64,000 nt of DNA from Aneurinibacillus thermoaerophilus (GCF_900099925.1 NZ_FNDE01000011.1:1-64000), one strand, 5' to 3'. Counted from the first letter of the stretch, positions 15,206 through 24,440 are shown. A program made the numbers and translations. The notes: generated from the sequence alone by a model not told the origin.

Positions 15206-15450
15206 GTAAAGTGAATGATATGCCTGCGATGTTCGATTCATTTTCTTTGTTTCGAACCGTAACAATAAAAAGGGAGTCTTATATTAAGCCATGGACACTA
15301 TGCTCACATTGATGAGACAGTGGAAATGACTTTGCGGACACCCACCTGCGAGAGCGGGTTTTGAAACATGAGGATGAAACGGCATAGGCGGGGTTTTAAT
15401 TAAGAAAAGCTAAGAACACTTATAGTGAACATGCAAGTGTTCTTTTTATT
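15206..15450 (+). ncRNA. Putative free-standing structured RNA with its own promoter and terminator
   Basis: The 520-base gap between the DedA gene and the YqzM-like gene has no plausible ORF. It holds a promoter (TTGCAA 15170-15175, 17 bases, TATTAT 15193-15198), a strong terminator at 15412-15447, and between them complementary segments. TCTTATATTAA near 15278 can close with TTAATTAAGA near 15395. CCC-ACCT-GC with a GAGA loop pairs with GCGGG near 15341-15360. GTTT-TG-AAAC forms a short stem. No match to 6S, SRP, RNase P or known riboswitch cores could be made by eye. Confidence 0.6.
15412..15450 (+). terminator. Terminator of the putative structured RNA
   Basis: AAGAACACTT (15412-15421) pairs with AAGTGTTCTT (15435-15444), followed by TTTATT. 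Confidence 0.85.
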
Positions 15451-15458
15451 TGCGAACA

Positions 15459-15497
15459 GAAAAGGAAGCGCGGAGAAATACCCGCGCTTCCTTTTCT
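15459..15497 (-). terminator. Terminator hairpin downstream of the YqzM-like gene
   Basis: AGAAAAGGAAGCGCGG pairs with CCGCGCTTCCTTTTCT over a seven-base loop. It lies about 30 bases beyond the opposite-strand small gene and may act in both directions. Confidence 0.75.
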
Positions 15498-15529
15498 GCA
15501 TGTATGACGGAGTTCTGAATAAACAATCA

Positions 15530-15670
15530 TTATTTCATCATATACTCTGCGATCATCATGCCGATAAAAATGAGCATGAAAATACCGAATGAAGCACCGA
15601 ATCCAATAGAAGAATCCACGATATCATTTTGGTTTGGGTCTAGGTTCAGGTCAGGGTTAGGCTTCGTCAT
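15530..15670 (-). CDS. Small YqzM-like membrane protein
   Basis: This 46-residue frame starts MTKPNPDLNLDPNQND, with GGAGGTGA seven to eight bases before its ATG at 15670. The second half, VDSSIGFGASFGIFMLIF, then IGMMIAEYMMK, is one membrane helix. The block ND-VDS-GFG-SFG resembles the YqzM family of Bacillales, small proteins of unknown role. A hairpin terminator lies just downstream. It is too short for many gene finders, but the strong ribosome site and family-like core support it. Confidence 0.75.
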   Translation of the reverse strand: MTKPNPDLNLDPNQNDIVDSSIGFGASFGIFMLIFIGMMIAEYMMK

Positions 15671-15763
15671 TTTACTCACCTCCGCTCTTCCATCATACCA
15701 TATTATGTATATTTGCGCCTATGAGAAGGAAAGACAAGCTGATGACAATGTAGGCGGATAGGT

Positions 15764-16276
15764 TTATTCACCAACCATTTTTTGGATGATGTTTTCAAGT
15801 GTTTCCGGAGGAAGTATGCCGTCCGCAATGTGGATAATTTCCCCGTCTTCATTTATAAATACGTTGGTTGGAAAGTGCGCGACCTGATATTTTTCGGTGA
15901 TGTCGCCATTTTTGTCGAACAGTACTGGGAAAGGAATTTGGAAGAAAGCAGCGAATTTTTTCGCGTTTTCTTGTTTATCGTTTGCTGTGACATTGACCGC
16001 CAGGATTTCAAACTTTCCGTTATACTTTTTGTAAAGGCGGATAAGAACTGGTGTTTCTGCCCGGCATGGTCCACACCATGAAGCCCAGAAGTTGATGAGC
16101 ACCGGTTTGTTTATTTCAGAAAGGTGGTATGTTTTTCCATCAAGTCCGATCAGGCTGAAATTGGGAGCGTGGAAGCCAACTTTCGCTTTTTCTTCTTTTT
16201 TGGAGCCAGAGATGCTATAGAGCGAATAGCCGATAAGTGCAAGAACGATGGCGAAGGCGAGCCAAGCTTTTTTCAT
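15764..16276 (-). CDS. Thiol-disulfide oxidoreductase, ResA/TlpA type
   Basis: This is a membrane-anchored thioredoxin-fold protein of 170 residues facing outside. The start at 16276 follows CAGGTGA. An N-terminal helix (WLAFAIVLALIGYSLYSI) is followed by the AhpC/TSA-like domain: GFHAPNFSLIGLDGKTYHLSE, the active site WASWCGPCRAE, and the cis-Pro motif VAHFPTNVFI. ResA proteins reduce apocytochrome c haem-site cysteines, and StoA acts in spore cortex formation; sequence alone does not separate these. The c-type haem protein at the end of the window would need such a reductase, though the genes are not linked. Confidence 0.88.
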   Translation of the reverse strand: MKKAWLAFAIVLALIGYSLYSISGSKKEEKAKVGFHAPNFSLIGLDGKTYHLSEINKPVLINFWASWCGPCRAETPVLIRLYKKYNGKFEILAVNVTANDKQENAKKFAAFFQIPFPVLFDKNGDITEKYQVAHFPTNVFINEDGEIIHIADGILPPETLENIIQKMVGE

Positions 16277-16427
16277 CGTTTTCACCTGCTTTATTGTACG
16301 AATATGATTTATGGTTTGAGAGTTGAACAATCATTGGCGGCCCGAATGGAAGAGGCGGCAAAGCCGCTCATATAATCGTGTCTATTCTCGCATAAGCGGG
16401 AAGCGAAATGCAATAACCATTCGGTAC

Positions 16428-17210
16428 CTAGCGCTTTCGCCTTTTTCTTTTCGTTTGTGTCCCGTATAGCAGGCGATGGGCGAGAGCAGGACGGGGCGTG
16501 ATAATTCCGTCGGTACCAAGTTCAATCATTTGCTTAATCTCGGCGAGTGTATCTACCTGGTAGGGGACAATCTTTAGTCCATGGCTACGGCAGATTTCCA
16601 ACAGTTGTGCGTTAACTCCGCGAACGGGTGGGTGAATATACGCACACTTGTATTCCAAGGCATAGCGCCATGGCTCGCGGAGCTGGCCAAAATAAAGGAA
16701 CGCGATGTCGGTTTTGCAGTCGTGTTTACGCAACAGTTCGAGGCTGAACGGGTTAAAAGTAGAGATGATCACTTGCCTGGCCATTTTATGACTGTGAACA
16801 AGCTGGATGACCTTTTGTTCGAGTCCGTTTTTCATCGCGAAAAAGTTTTTTAATTCAATGTTTAGTATAATGTTTTTTCCAGCAATGCGTGTAAGCACTT
16901 GTTCCAGTGTCGGAATAGGGGTGCCAGCGAACCGGGGGTGTTTCCAAGCGCCAAAGTCCATTTTTCGCAGCTGGGTTAGCGTATAGTCGCTGATTTTTCC
17001 CTTTTGACCAGTAATGCGCTGCAATATCCAGTCATGAAACACGACAACGTGTCCGTCTTTTGTAAGCTGAACATCCAATTCAATGCCGTTTGCCCCCTCT
17101 TTTATCGCATGCGCAAAAGCGGGAAGTGTATTTTCCGGATAGTTGATAGAAGAGCCGCGATGTGCGTAAATAAGAAATACATCTTTCATACGGAAGCAGC
17201 CTCGCTTCAT
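16428..17210 (-). CDS. Glycerophosphodiester phosphodiesterase
   Basis: This is a GDPD-family TIM barrel that splits glycerophosphodiesters into glycerol-3-phosphate and an alcohol. Catalytic blocks are visible: IYAHRGSSINYPENTLPAF with the His-Arg pair, GIELDVQLTKDGHVVVFHD with Glu-Asp and the second His, and LNIELKN later in the barrel. No signal peptide is seen, so it is probably cytosolic. The very basic tail (KRKRRKR) is unusual. Two in-frame ATGs (17210 and 17189) are possible. A small GC hairpin near 16350-16370 may end the transcript before the thioredoxin-like gene. Confidence 0.9.
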   Translation of the reverse strand: MKRGCFRMKDVFLIYAHRGSSINYPENTLPAFAHAIKEGANGIELDVQLTKDGHVVVFHDWILQRITGQKGKISDYTLTQLRKMDFGAWKHPRFAGTPIPTLEQVLTRIAGKNIILNIELKNFFAMKNGLEQKVIQLVHSHKMARQVIISTFNPFSLELLRKHDCKTDIAFLYFGQLREPWRYALEYKCAYIHPPVRGVNAQLLEICRSHGLKIVPYQVDTLAEIKQMIELGTDGIITPRPALAHRLLYGTQTKRKRRKR

Positions 17211-17319
17211 TTTTTATCGGTCTTTATACATTATGCGCTTAGAAAAAAGCACATTCACAAATGTACAGAATAACTGGGGTATGATTATACTTAGGATAAT
17301 GGAACGGAGGGACGAAGTG

Positions 17320-18057
17320 ATGGATACTGCATGGTTTGTAAGATCATTTCAGGAAGATTATGCCACTTTGTATCGGCACCGCGATGAAGCATCGGCGCAG
17401 CGTGAAATTAACAGCTTGCTTGAAAACCTACCGCTGCCGAAAACGGGGAAAGTGCTGGATTTTTGCTGTGGCGATGGGCGGCACTCCCGGGCGCTTGCCA
17501 AGCGCGGGTATGAAGTTGTCGGATTCGATTTATCCGATTATTTGCTTGCAGAAGCCCGTCGAAAAACGAAAGATGGAAACATTATATATTATCGTTATGA
17601 TATGCGCGAAATTCCGTTTACAAGTGAGTTTGATGTGCTATTTAATTTGTTTACAAGCTTCGGCTATTTTGCAGAAGATAGTGAAAACGAAAAAGTGCTG
17701 CAAAAAATGGCGCAAGCGCTTAAGCCAAGGGGACATTTCGTTATCGACTATTTAAATCCGTTGTATATTCAAGAACATCTTGTGCCTGAATCTGAGCGAA
17801 ACGTAGGTGGCAAGCATATTATAGAGAGACGCAAAATCGAAGATGGATTTGTCATAAAGGAAATCATTATTACAGAGAATGGAGACGAGCGCCGGTTCTG
17901 GGAGCGGGTGCGCATGTATAGGCGAGAAGAAATGGAGGAAATGCTTTCCCGTGCTGGACTCGAAGTACGGGGCGTGTATGGCGATTATGATTTTAGGCCG
18001 TACTCCAAAGAAGGAACTCGCATGATCCTTTATGGTCGTTGTCATAAGGAGAAATAA
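17320..18057 (+). CDS. Class I SAM-dependent methyltransferase
   Basis: This 245-residue protein starts MDTAWFVRSFQEDY; ATG 17320 was chosen for GGAGGGA upstream. SAM-binding motif I is VLDFCCGDGRHSRALAKRG, with motif II acidic residue in VVGFDLS and motif IV near FDVLFNLFTSFGYF. The C-terminal half contains the beta-rich insert seen in small-molecule methyltransferases (EDGFVIKEIIITENGDERRF). The substrate cannot be assigned. The next gene, 75 bases later, is an HxlR regulator on the same strand but with its own strong ribosome site. Confidence 0.85.
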   Translation: MDTAWFVRSFQEDYATLYRHRDEASAQREINSLLENLPLPKTGKVLDFCCGDGRHSRALAKRGYEVVGFDLSDYLLAEARRKTKDGNIIYYRYDMREIPFTSEFDVLFNLFTSFGYFAEDSENEKVLQKMAQALKPRGHFVIDYLNPLYIQEHLVPESERNVGGKHIIERRKIEDGFVIKEIIITENGDERRFWERVRMYRREEMEEMLSRAGLEVRGVYGDYDFRPYSKEGTRMILYGRCHKEK

Positions 18058-18132
18058 TGGATCATCGTTTGATGTCAATTTATTTGTATCGTTACTTATT
18101 CATGATAAAATGATAAAGGAGGTGTGTGTGTC

Positions 18133-18441
18133 GTGGATTACAGCAAAATGTGTCCGAAGTATGAATCGGCCATTGAGCTTCTCGGCAAGAAATGGTCAGG
18201 ATTAATTATTCGCGTGTTGCTTGGCGGTCCAAGACGCTTTAAAGATATTAAAGCCCAAATTCCTGAGATGAGTGATCGGATGTTGACCGAACGGATGAAG
18301 GAGTTTGAGGAAGCAGGGATTCTGGAGCGCAAAGTTTATCCGGAAACACCGGTACGAATTGAATATGAATTAACAGAAAAGGGACGGGACTTAAAGCAAG
18401 TAATTGAGGCAATCCAGCATTGGGGAGAAAGATGGATGTAG
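18133..18441 (+). CDS. HxlR-family winged-helix regulator
   Basis: This is a 102-residue MarR/HxlR-type DNA-binding protein. GTG 18133 (VDYSKMCPKYE) is preferred because AAAGGAGGT is nine bases upstream; an earlier GTG at 18124 is too close. Features are the N-terminal Cys (MCPKYESAIELLGKKWSGLII), the recognition region GPRRFKDIKAQIPEMSDRMLTERMKE and the wing EYELTEKGRDL. HxlR proteins often sense aldehydes, quinones or thiol stress through this Cys. No divergent target is visible. Confidence 0.9.
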   Translation: MDYSKMCPKYESAIELLGKKWSGLIIRVLLGGPRRFKDIKAQIPEMSDRMLTERMKEFEEAGILERKVYPETPVRIEYELTEKGRDLKQVIEAIQHWGERWM

Positions 18442-18457
18442 GACAAGCTCCAGACGA

Positions 18458-18489
18458 AAGCCAGACCATTGCATGATCTGGCTTGTTTT
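18458..18489 (+). terminator. Terminator after the HxlR gene
   Basis: AAGCCAGA (18458-18465) pairs with TCTGGCTT (18477-18484), followed by a T-run. It also faces the convergent SASP gene. Confidence 0.8.
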
Positions 18490-18529
18490 TCATCCATGAA
18501 GGTATTGGAATGCTATGTGAGAGGGAAGA

Positions 18530-18739
18530 TTAAAAACGACCGCCAAGTTGTTGCTCAGCCATTTGCACCAAACGCTTTGTAATTTCGCCGCCAACAGAGC
18601 CATTTTGACGAGATGTTGTATCCGGTCCAAGTTGTACACCGAACTCGGATGCGATTTCGTACTTCATTTGGTCAAGCGCACGCGCTGCACTGGGTACAAC
18701 AAGAGTGTTGGTGTTGGAAGTGCGTTGGTTTTGAGCCAT
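18530..18739 (-). CDS. Alpha/beta-type small acid-soluble spore protein
   Basis: This 69-residue SASP coats and protects spore DNA and is degraded at germination. Both family signatures are present: the GPR protease site region [11 protein letters not shown] and the C-terminal DNA-contacting stretch [19 protein letters not shown]. The N-terminus is Asn/Thr-rich, as usual. A good ribosome site (GTAAGGAGATG) lies upstream. Expression is expected from a forespore sigma-G promoter, which I did not try to fix. The gene establishes that the organism makes spores. Confidence 0.95.
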   Translation of the reverse strand: MAQNQRTSNTNTLVVPSAARALDQMKYEIASEFGVQLGPDTTSRQNGSVGGEITKRLVQMAEQQLGGRF

Positions 18740-18892
18740 GGTTTGTTCATCTCCTTACGAGAAGTTTTGTCAAGGATATTTATCCTTGTAAGTATATTGT
18801 CACGAAACATCTGCTCGCTCATACGTGGCAAATTATAGTATAGGGAGAATCTAATGGTTATATAGTGTCAGGTACGAAGAAAGGAGAACTCG

Positions 18893-19336
18893 ATGAAACA
18901 AATCGCATGCCCGTATTGCGGAAAACAAGTTACAGGAAATCATCGATATGAAGTGAAGTGCTATCACTGCGGTAAGTACAGCTATCTGACGGACGGCTTG
19001 TCGGCAGTGGAGGAAAAACAGGAGTTGTATGATGCCGCGCGTCAATATGCATATACGTATGTGCCTGAAGATGTCCGCGAATATGTGGATAAATATGGTC
19101 TTGCACAATCCGGGCCGACGACGCTTCGCTGGTTTCGTGATCACGAAGAAGATGCATATCGAAAAATGAAGAAATTTCTTGATGAACAGCTGGATGAACA
19201 GACATTGAAGCGCTTGCATGATAAACACGATGGCAAGTTGCCATTCGTGTTGTTTGTGCTTGACTTTCTGAATTTTCCGTTGCGCCGCGCGTCGCTAGAA
19301 TGGCAATTGGATCAGTCGAGTAGCTGCGATTTTTAA
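18893..19336 (+). CDS. Hypothetical zinc-ribbon protein
   Basis: This 147-residue protein begins with a zinc ribbon, CPYCGKQVTG...KCYHCGKYSY, two CxxC pairs spaced about 18 residues apart. The rest is mainly helical and charged (YVPEDVREYVDKYG, RKMKKFLDEQLDEQTLKRLHDKHDG) and ends in a more hydrophobic strip (LPFVLFVLDFLNF). I do not recognise the family. The ATG follows AGAAAGGAGA and a terminator follows, so it is a real single-gene unit. The zinc ribbon suggests nucleic-acid or protein binding, no more. Confidence 0.8.
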   Translation: MKQIACPYCGKQVTGNHRYEVKCYHCGKYSYLTDGLSAVEEKQELYDAARQYAYTYVPEDVREYVDKYGLAQSGPTTLRWFRDHEEDAYRKMKKFLDEQLDEQTLKRLHDKHDGKLPFVLFVLDFLNFPLRRASLEWQLDQSSSCDF

Positions 19337-19373
19337 CATATTCTGCGTAAGAGAAGTTTCATAACCATGTACC

Positions 19374-19409
19374 AATCCTTATCCGGGTATACGGATAGGG
19401 ATTTTTTTT
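19374..19409 (+). terminator. Terminator after the zinc-ribbon gene
   Basis: AATCCTTATCCG (19374-19385) pairs with CGGATAGGGATT (19392-19403), followed by a long T-run. Confidence 0.88.
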
Positions 19410-19542
19410 ATGATGTAGGAAAAAGGGGGAAAACTTATCCCAAACGGCAAAAATAAGCGGGGCAAAGGTTGCGTTGTGCGTGAGGGGATGATAGATTAGT
19501 GACATAAAATGTACACAAATAAGAAGAACAACGGTGAGTGGA

Positions 19543-22500
19543 ATGATTGAGACAATTGAACGCCTGACACAGGTTCAGGAGGAACAGATTTCGGTTCCTG
19601 CTGAAGTATTGTATTACCGTATTGAGAAAGTAAAGGAAGATTTTTCTGCCGCGGGAGACGAAAAAAATGCTAAAAAGGCAGGGCAGTTGCTTGAAAAGTT
19701 GCTAAAGAAAGAATTTACCGTCGCTTTTTGCGGGCATTTTTCCGCTGGTAAATCAAGTATGATTAATGCGATTATGGGAAGTCAGGTACTGCCTTCCAGT
19801 CCGATTCCGACCAGCGCCAACGTCGTCAGCATCAAAACCGGAAAAAAAGCGGCTCGCATTTTTTTTAAGCACGGTAAAACGATCGATTTTGGCCCGGAAT
19901 ATGACATCAATGAGCTAAAAACGTACGCGGTGAACGGGGATGAAGTCGAGACGATCGAACTGTACCATCCGTCCAATTTGCTCGGCGAGGTCATTAGTAT
20001 TATGGATACTCCGGGCATCGATTCGACAGATGATGCCCACAAAGTTTCGACCGAATCGTCGCTTCATTTATCTGACGCGGTGTTTTATGTGATGGACTAC
20101 AACCACGTCCAATCAGAAGTTAATTTCCAATTTACGAAGGAACTAAAAGATCGGGGCGTGCCGGTTTATCTTGTTATTAACCAGATTGATAAGCATGTCG
20201 ACTTTGAGCTTAGCTTTACCCAGTACCGCGAGAGCGTAATGGACGCTTTTCGCCACTGGGACATTGAGCCAGATGGTGTTTTCTTTACTTCTTTAAAAGA
20301 TCCGTTTCATTCCGAAAACCAATGGCAGGAGCTGCTCGCGCAACTAGGTCGGATGTTCAAAGGGAAGGAAAGGTTACTCATTCCGAGTATTTTTCGCGCC
20401 ACGTTATATCTTATTGCTGAACATCGTAAGTTTTTGCATGAAAAGCACGCGCTTAAGCGCGAGCCTTTTGAGCGCTTGCTTGAAGAAAAAGCGGATGGGG
20501 AGAATATACAGGCGCGATACGCCGCATTATCTACTCGTCTTGCTTCACTTTTTGAAACAACAGAGAAGTTTGAAAAAGAGGGAAAGCGGGAATTGCAGAG
20601 CATCTTGGACAACGCGCCGCTCATTCCGTTTTCAACCCGGGAACTGGCCCGCTTGTTCTTGGAGAGTCGCCAGCCGGGGTTTAAAGTTGGTTTTCTATTT
20701 TCGGCAAGCAAAACAAAAGAAGAAAAGGCCAAACGGCTGAACGATTTGTACGTGGAATTGTCGCAGAACACTTCCGCGCACTTGGAGTGGCATATTAAGG
20801 AATTGCTTCGTACGCTGCCGGAAAAGTATGGATATGATGATAGCGAATATCAGAAACATGCTATGGAGTTCAGTGTCAAGTTTGACGAAGACTTGCTGGT
20901 ACATGCCGTAAAACCGGGTGCGCTTACAGGCGGTGAAGCCGTTTTGAACTATTCAAAAGATATTGCAGACGCGGTCAAAAGTCTGTACCGCCGTGCGGCG
21001 CTGACCATGATCGAAGGCGCGGCGCAGGCGCTACGTCGTCAAGCGGAGGAGCAGGCGCAGGATATCAAGCGCGAATTGGAGGAAATCCGCGGGTTGAAGG
21101 AAGCACAAGACGCGTTGGTTGCGCTCAATCGAAGAGAAAGCGAGGCAGAAGCGCGCCTGACCGATGTGCTTATCAATGGAATTCCGGGCGAAGAGCAGGC
21201 TCCGCCGCTTCAAGCGTATGAACAACAGAAGGCGGAACGGGTTGAAGTGCCGCAAGCTCCAGACGATAGGGCCACGGTAAAAAGGCCAGTTCATTTAGCG
21301 GTGAAAAAAGAAGAAGCAGAATCATCCGCTTCTTATTCTTCCCCAATTAAAAAAGATTATAAGTCTTTCATGTTAAAAACGGCTGATATGCTGCGCCGGA
21401 GCGCGCAAGTTATTCAGGATATTCCAGGGCTTGCGGGAAGTGCGTGCGCGATGGAACAGCGGGCTGAACGCCTCGAGAAAAACCGTTTCACCGTCGCGCT
21501 GTTCGGTGCGTTCAGCGCGGGCAAATCGTCGTTTGCGAACGCATTGATGGGTGATTTGATTCTGCCGGTATCGCCGAACCCAACGACGGCAGCAATTAAT
21601 AAAATTTTGCCGCCGGATGAAAACAATCCACACGGCAGTGTCCGGGTACGTTTGAAAACACGTGAAGACATTACAAATGATGTGTTGCATTCGCTTGAGG
21701 TATTCGGTATAAGCGCTGAAACGATCGAACAAGCAGTTGAATGCTCGTCAGCGCTGGATGCGAAAGATGTGCATCCAACCGCGAAGCCGCACTATAGTTT
21801 CTTGCGCGCAGTGCAAAAAGGATACAGCGAAATCGAGTCGCAGCTTGGCCAAGATTTAATAATCGGACTAGAAGAGTTTCGGGAGTTCGTGGCGCAGGAG
21901 CATAAGGCGTGCTTTGTAGAATGGATTGAATTATATTACGATTGCCCGCTTACCCGACAGGGCATTATTCTCGTGGATACGCCAGGCGCCGATTCGATCA
22001 ACGCTCGCCATACCGGGGTAGCGTTTGAATACATTAAGAATGCAGATGCTGTTTTGTTCGTGACATATTATAACCACGCGTTTTCCCATGCGGACAGGGA
22101 GTTTTTAATCCAGCTTGGGCGTGTAAAAGATACGTTTGCGATGGATAAAATGTTCTTTATCGTTAATGCAGCCGATCTGGCCCGTTCGCAGGAAGAACTT
22201 GAAGGTGTGGTGGAGCACGTCGTGCAAAATCTTGCCACTTGTGGTATTGTGCGCCCGCGCATTTATCCCGTATCCAGCCAGACAGCGTTGCTTGCACGAA
22301 TGGGGGCGCATGGGAAGTTGAACGAGTCGGCTGCCGGAATTCTTCGCAAGCGACTTGGCGTCGCAGCGGAAGCGCCGTTGCCGTCCGTGGCGGAAGCGCT
22401 CCACTTCTCTGGCCTTTCTCATTTTGAAAATGAGTTTATCGCGTTTACGTTGGAAGAGCTAACGAGGATTGCTCTGAACGAAGCATTTGCTGAGGTGCGC

Positions 22501-23346
22501 CGCGTGCTTCAGACGATGGACGATTTAATCGCCACAGCCCGTCAGGACGCTTCTTTGCGTGATCAGCAATTAAAAGCGGCGGAAGCGCGCAGGGAACAAG
22601 CGCTGCAAACAATACACGAGCTGGACACGGCGGCTGATATTCAGGCGCTGGAAAAGGAAATTCAGGAGCTTGTTTATTATGTCAAACAGCGTGTTATGCT
22701 TCGGTTCAATGAAGCGTTCCGCTATTCGTTTAACCCGGCTTCACTTAAGGATGATGGGCGCGGGATACAAAAGACATTGCAGCTGAGCTTGGAAGAGTTG
22801 TCACGTTTTCTGGCGTTTGATCTGGCACAGGAGATGCGTGCGACTGCGCTGCGCGTCGAAAGGTTTATGGCACAAACAGGCGAAAAAATCCGTGAAAAGC
22901 TAATGAATCGGATGCAACTTGAACATTTTACATTGCGTGCCTGGGAACATCCAACTTACAATACACCAGATTTCAGCGCCGATTTCCCGGAAGGTACCAC
23001 TGATGAATTGAGAAGCTCATTGAATTTCTTTAAAAATCCGAAGCAGTTTTTTGAGCAGGGGGGGCAGGAAAAGATGAAGGCCGATCTTGAGCGAAAATAC
23101 CAGATCCCTGTGCAGGCATACACTGCACAAGGCGAAGAGGTGCTTCGCAGTCACTATGTTCCTGCCTTTAAAGAAGAGATTGCCGCGGCGCAAGCGAGAG
23201 CGGTGACCGAGGTGGAAGAGTATTTCGCCGGGCTTTTCGCTGTGCTTGGTATGAAGATCAATATCGAAGGTCTTATGGATCGCCGGAATCAGGTAAATAG
23301 CATGTTGATGCTTGTTGAAAAAGAAATAAATGTAAAAGAAAAGTAA
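19543..23346 (+). CDS. dynA: Double dynamin-like GTPase DynA
   Basis: This large membrane-remodelling GTPase of about 1,267 residues is made of two dynamin units in one chain, as in B. subtilis DynA (YpbR). Head 1: P-loop GHFSAGKSS near residue 64, DTPGID near 155, NQID near 212. Head 2: P-loop GAFSAGKSS near 653, DTPGAD near 811, NAAD near 875. Each is followed by long helical stalk and paddle segments; a Pro/Glu-rich linker lies around 550-610. DynA tethers and fuses membranes and protects against phage and pore-forming stress. ATG 19543 or GTG 19534 may start it. It is about 75 residues longer than the B. subtilis protein. Confidence 0.93.
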   Translation: MIETIERLTQVQEEQISVPAEVLYYRIEKVKEDFSAAGDEKNAKKAGQLLEKLLKKEFTVAFCGHFSAGKSSMINAIMGSQVLPSSPIPTSANVVSIKTGKKAARIFFKHGKTIDFGPEYDINELKTYAVNGDEVETIELYHPSNLLGEVISIMDTPGIDSTDDAHKVSTESSLHLSDAVFYVMDYNHVQSEVNFQFTKELKDRGVPVYLVINQIDKHVDFELSFTQYRESVMDAFRHWDIEPDGVFFTSLKDPFHSENQWQELLAQLGRMFKGKERLLIPSIFRATLYLIAEHRKFLHEKHALKREPFERLLEEKADGENIQARYAALSTRLASLFETTEKFEKEGKRELQSILDNAPLIPFSTRELARLFLESRQPGFKVGFLFSASKTKEEKAKRLNDLYVELSQNTSAHLEWHIKELLRTLPEKYGYDDSEYQKHAMEFSVKFDEDLLVHAVKPGALTGGEAVLNYSKDIADAVKSLYRRAALTMIEGAAQALRRQAEEQAQDIKRELEEIRGLKEAQDALVALNRRESEAEARLTDVLINGIPGEEQAPPLQAYEQQKAERVEVPQAPDDRATVKRPVHLAVKKEEAESSASYSSPIKKDYKSFMLKTADMLRRSAQVIQDIPGLAGSACAMEQRAERLEKNRFTVALFGAFSAGKSSFANALMGDLILPVSPNPTTAAINKILPPDENNPHGSVRVRLKTREDITNDVLHSLEVFGISAETIEQAVECSSALDAKDVHPTAKPHYSFLRAVQKGYSEIESQLGQDLIIGLEEFREFVAQEHKACFVEWIELYYDCPLTRQGIILVDTPGADSINARHTGVAFEYIKNADAVLFVTYYNHAFSHADREFLIQLGRVKDTFAMDKMFFIVNAADLARSQEELEGVVEHVVQNLATCGIVRPRIYPVSSQTALLARMGAHGKLNESAAGILRKRLGVAAEAPLPSVAEALHFSGLSHFENEFIAFTLEELTRIALNEAFAEVRRVLQTMDDLIATARQDASLRDQQLKAAEARREQALQTIHELDTAADIQALEKEIQELVYYVKQRVMLRFNEAFRYSFNPASLKDDGRGIQKTLQLSLEELSRFLAFDLAQEMRATALRVERFMAQTGEKIREKLMNRMQLEHFTLRAWEHPTYNTPDFSADFPEGTTDELRSSLNFFKNPKQFFEQGGQEKMKADLERKYQIPVQAYTAQGEEVLRSHYVPAFKEEIAAAQARAVTEVEEYFAGLFAVLGMKINIEGLMDRRNQVNSMLMLVEKEINVKEK

Positions 23347-23434
23347 ATCATCCCTCGTCACCCTATGTTTTTTTTACTATAATAAATAAAAAGCGTAAGA
23401 AGACAGAAAAAAGAGTATGGTGGGTGAATGCCGG

Positions 23435-23860
23435 ATGAAAATTGTCGAAACGAACTTAATCGGCCAGGAATTTTCGTTTGATTTAGTTGACACGGTATTG
23501 CATGACATTGGGTTTAATCGCGGCGGCATGTTTGACTATGATTGGGCAGCATATGATTATCCACTTATGACATCCAAAATCGGCGATTATGTGTATTTGC
23601 GTATTTTTACGCGCGCTACATCCGGGGAAATTGAACGCAGCAACTGCATGGTGAAGGTGACTGATGTTATGATCTCTGGAGCCAAGTATCATGAAGGACT
23701 TGATTTTAACAAAGAGATCGAAAAGCGTTATGTGGATCGTTCACGGGAGATTTTGAATGAAGTGGCCCAGCACTTGAAAATGGATAAGATAGAAATTAAC
23801 ATCCGTGATGCCAGCGCTGAGGAGTGCCAAGCGCGTAGCGGCGTCCGTCCTGTGTTTTAA
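23435..23860 (+). CDS. YugN-like family protein
   Basis: This 141-residue protein (MKIVETNLIGQEFSFDL) matches the YugN-like family of Bacillales by VLHDIGFNRGGMFDYDWAAYDYPL, the YLRIFTRATSGEIE segment and the layout of short strands. Function is unknown. The start at 23435 follows GGTGGGTGA; an in-frame ATG at 23417 lacks a site at the right distance. It has its own terminator. The gap after dynA is under 100 bases, so read-through from dynA is possible. Confidence 0.75.
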   Translation: MKIVETNLIGQEFSFDLVDTVLHDIGFNRGGMFDYDWAAYDYPLMTSKIGDYVYLRIFTRATSGEIERSNCMVKVTDVMISGAKYHEGLDFNKEIEKRYVDRSREILNEVAQHLKMDKIEINIRDASAEECQARSGVRPVF

Positions 23861-23872
23861 GGAAAGCGAACG

Positions 23873-23910
23873 AAAGTTTCCGACCGTATATAATGGTCGG
23901 AAACTTTTAT
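23873..23910 (+). terminator. Terminator after the YugN-like gene
   Basis: AAAGTTTCCGACC (23873-23885) pairs with GGTCGGAAACTTT (23895-23907), with a T/A-rich tail. Confidence 0.88.
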
Positions 23911-23969
23911 TATTATTTGGAAACGGCTATGATAAAAAGGAAATAAAAGGGCGAAAGAGGATGGGAAAT

Positions 23970-24440
23970 ATGTTGGGTGTGAAAAAAATAGGCTGGTCTG
24001 TTCTGCTTTCTTTGTTTGTTCTCGTCGCTTGTAGCGCGAACGAGAAAGAACAATCAGTTTCGCAAAATGATGGCGGATTGCAAGTTACTTTTACAACGCC
24101 GAAAAAAGTGGAAGCAGGAAAAAAGACGGAATATACGGTACATGTTTCGCGAAATGGAAATCCCGTTGCTGATGCAGAAGTCATCGTGCATCTTGAAATG
24201 GCGGATATGGACCATGGTTTAAACGGGTTTCGGGGCAAAATGACCGAATCGGGCGTGTATAAGGGACAAGCTGTGCTGCCGATGGGAGGAGACTGGATTG
24301 CGTACGTAAAAGTAAAGAGAGGATCGGAGAAGGTGACGAAACGGTTTGAATTCAAAGCAGAGGGAGGAATGATGTCTCCGGAAGAACTGGAAAAATCAGG
24401 TTTACATGAAAATGGATCGCTTAAGAATCCTGATTTCTAG
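23970..24440 (+). CDS. YtkA/FixH-like lipoprotein
   Basis: This 156-residue surface lipoprotein (MLGVKKIGWSVLLSLF, lipobox LVAC) starts at 23970, nine bases after AGAGG. The mature part is an immunoglobulin-like YtkA domain: VTFTTPKKVEAGKKTEYTVH, VIVHLEMADMDHGLNGF and GGDWIAYVKVKRG. The Met/His cluster MADMDHG is the type of site that binds copper in related proteins, some of which help assemble cytochrome oxidase. A copper role is an inference. It ends at a strong terminator shared with brnQ. Confidence 0.82.
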   Translation: MLGVKKIGWSVLLSLFVLVACSANEKEQSVSQNDGGLQVTFTTPKKVEAGKKTEYTVHVSRNGNPVADAEVIVHLEMADMDHGLNGFRGKMTESGVYKGQAVLPMGGDWIAYVKVKRGSEKVTKRFEFKAEGGMMSPEELEKSGLHENGSLKNPDF

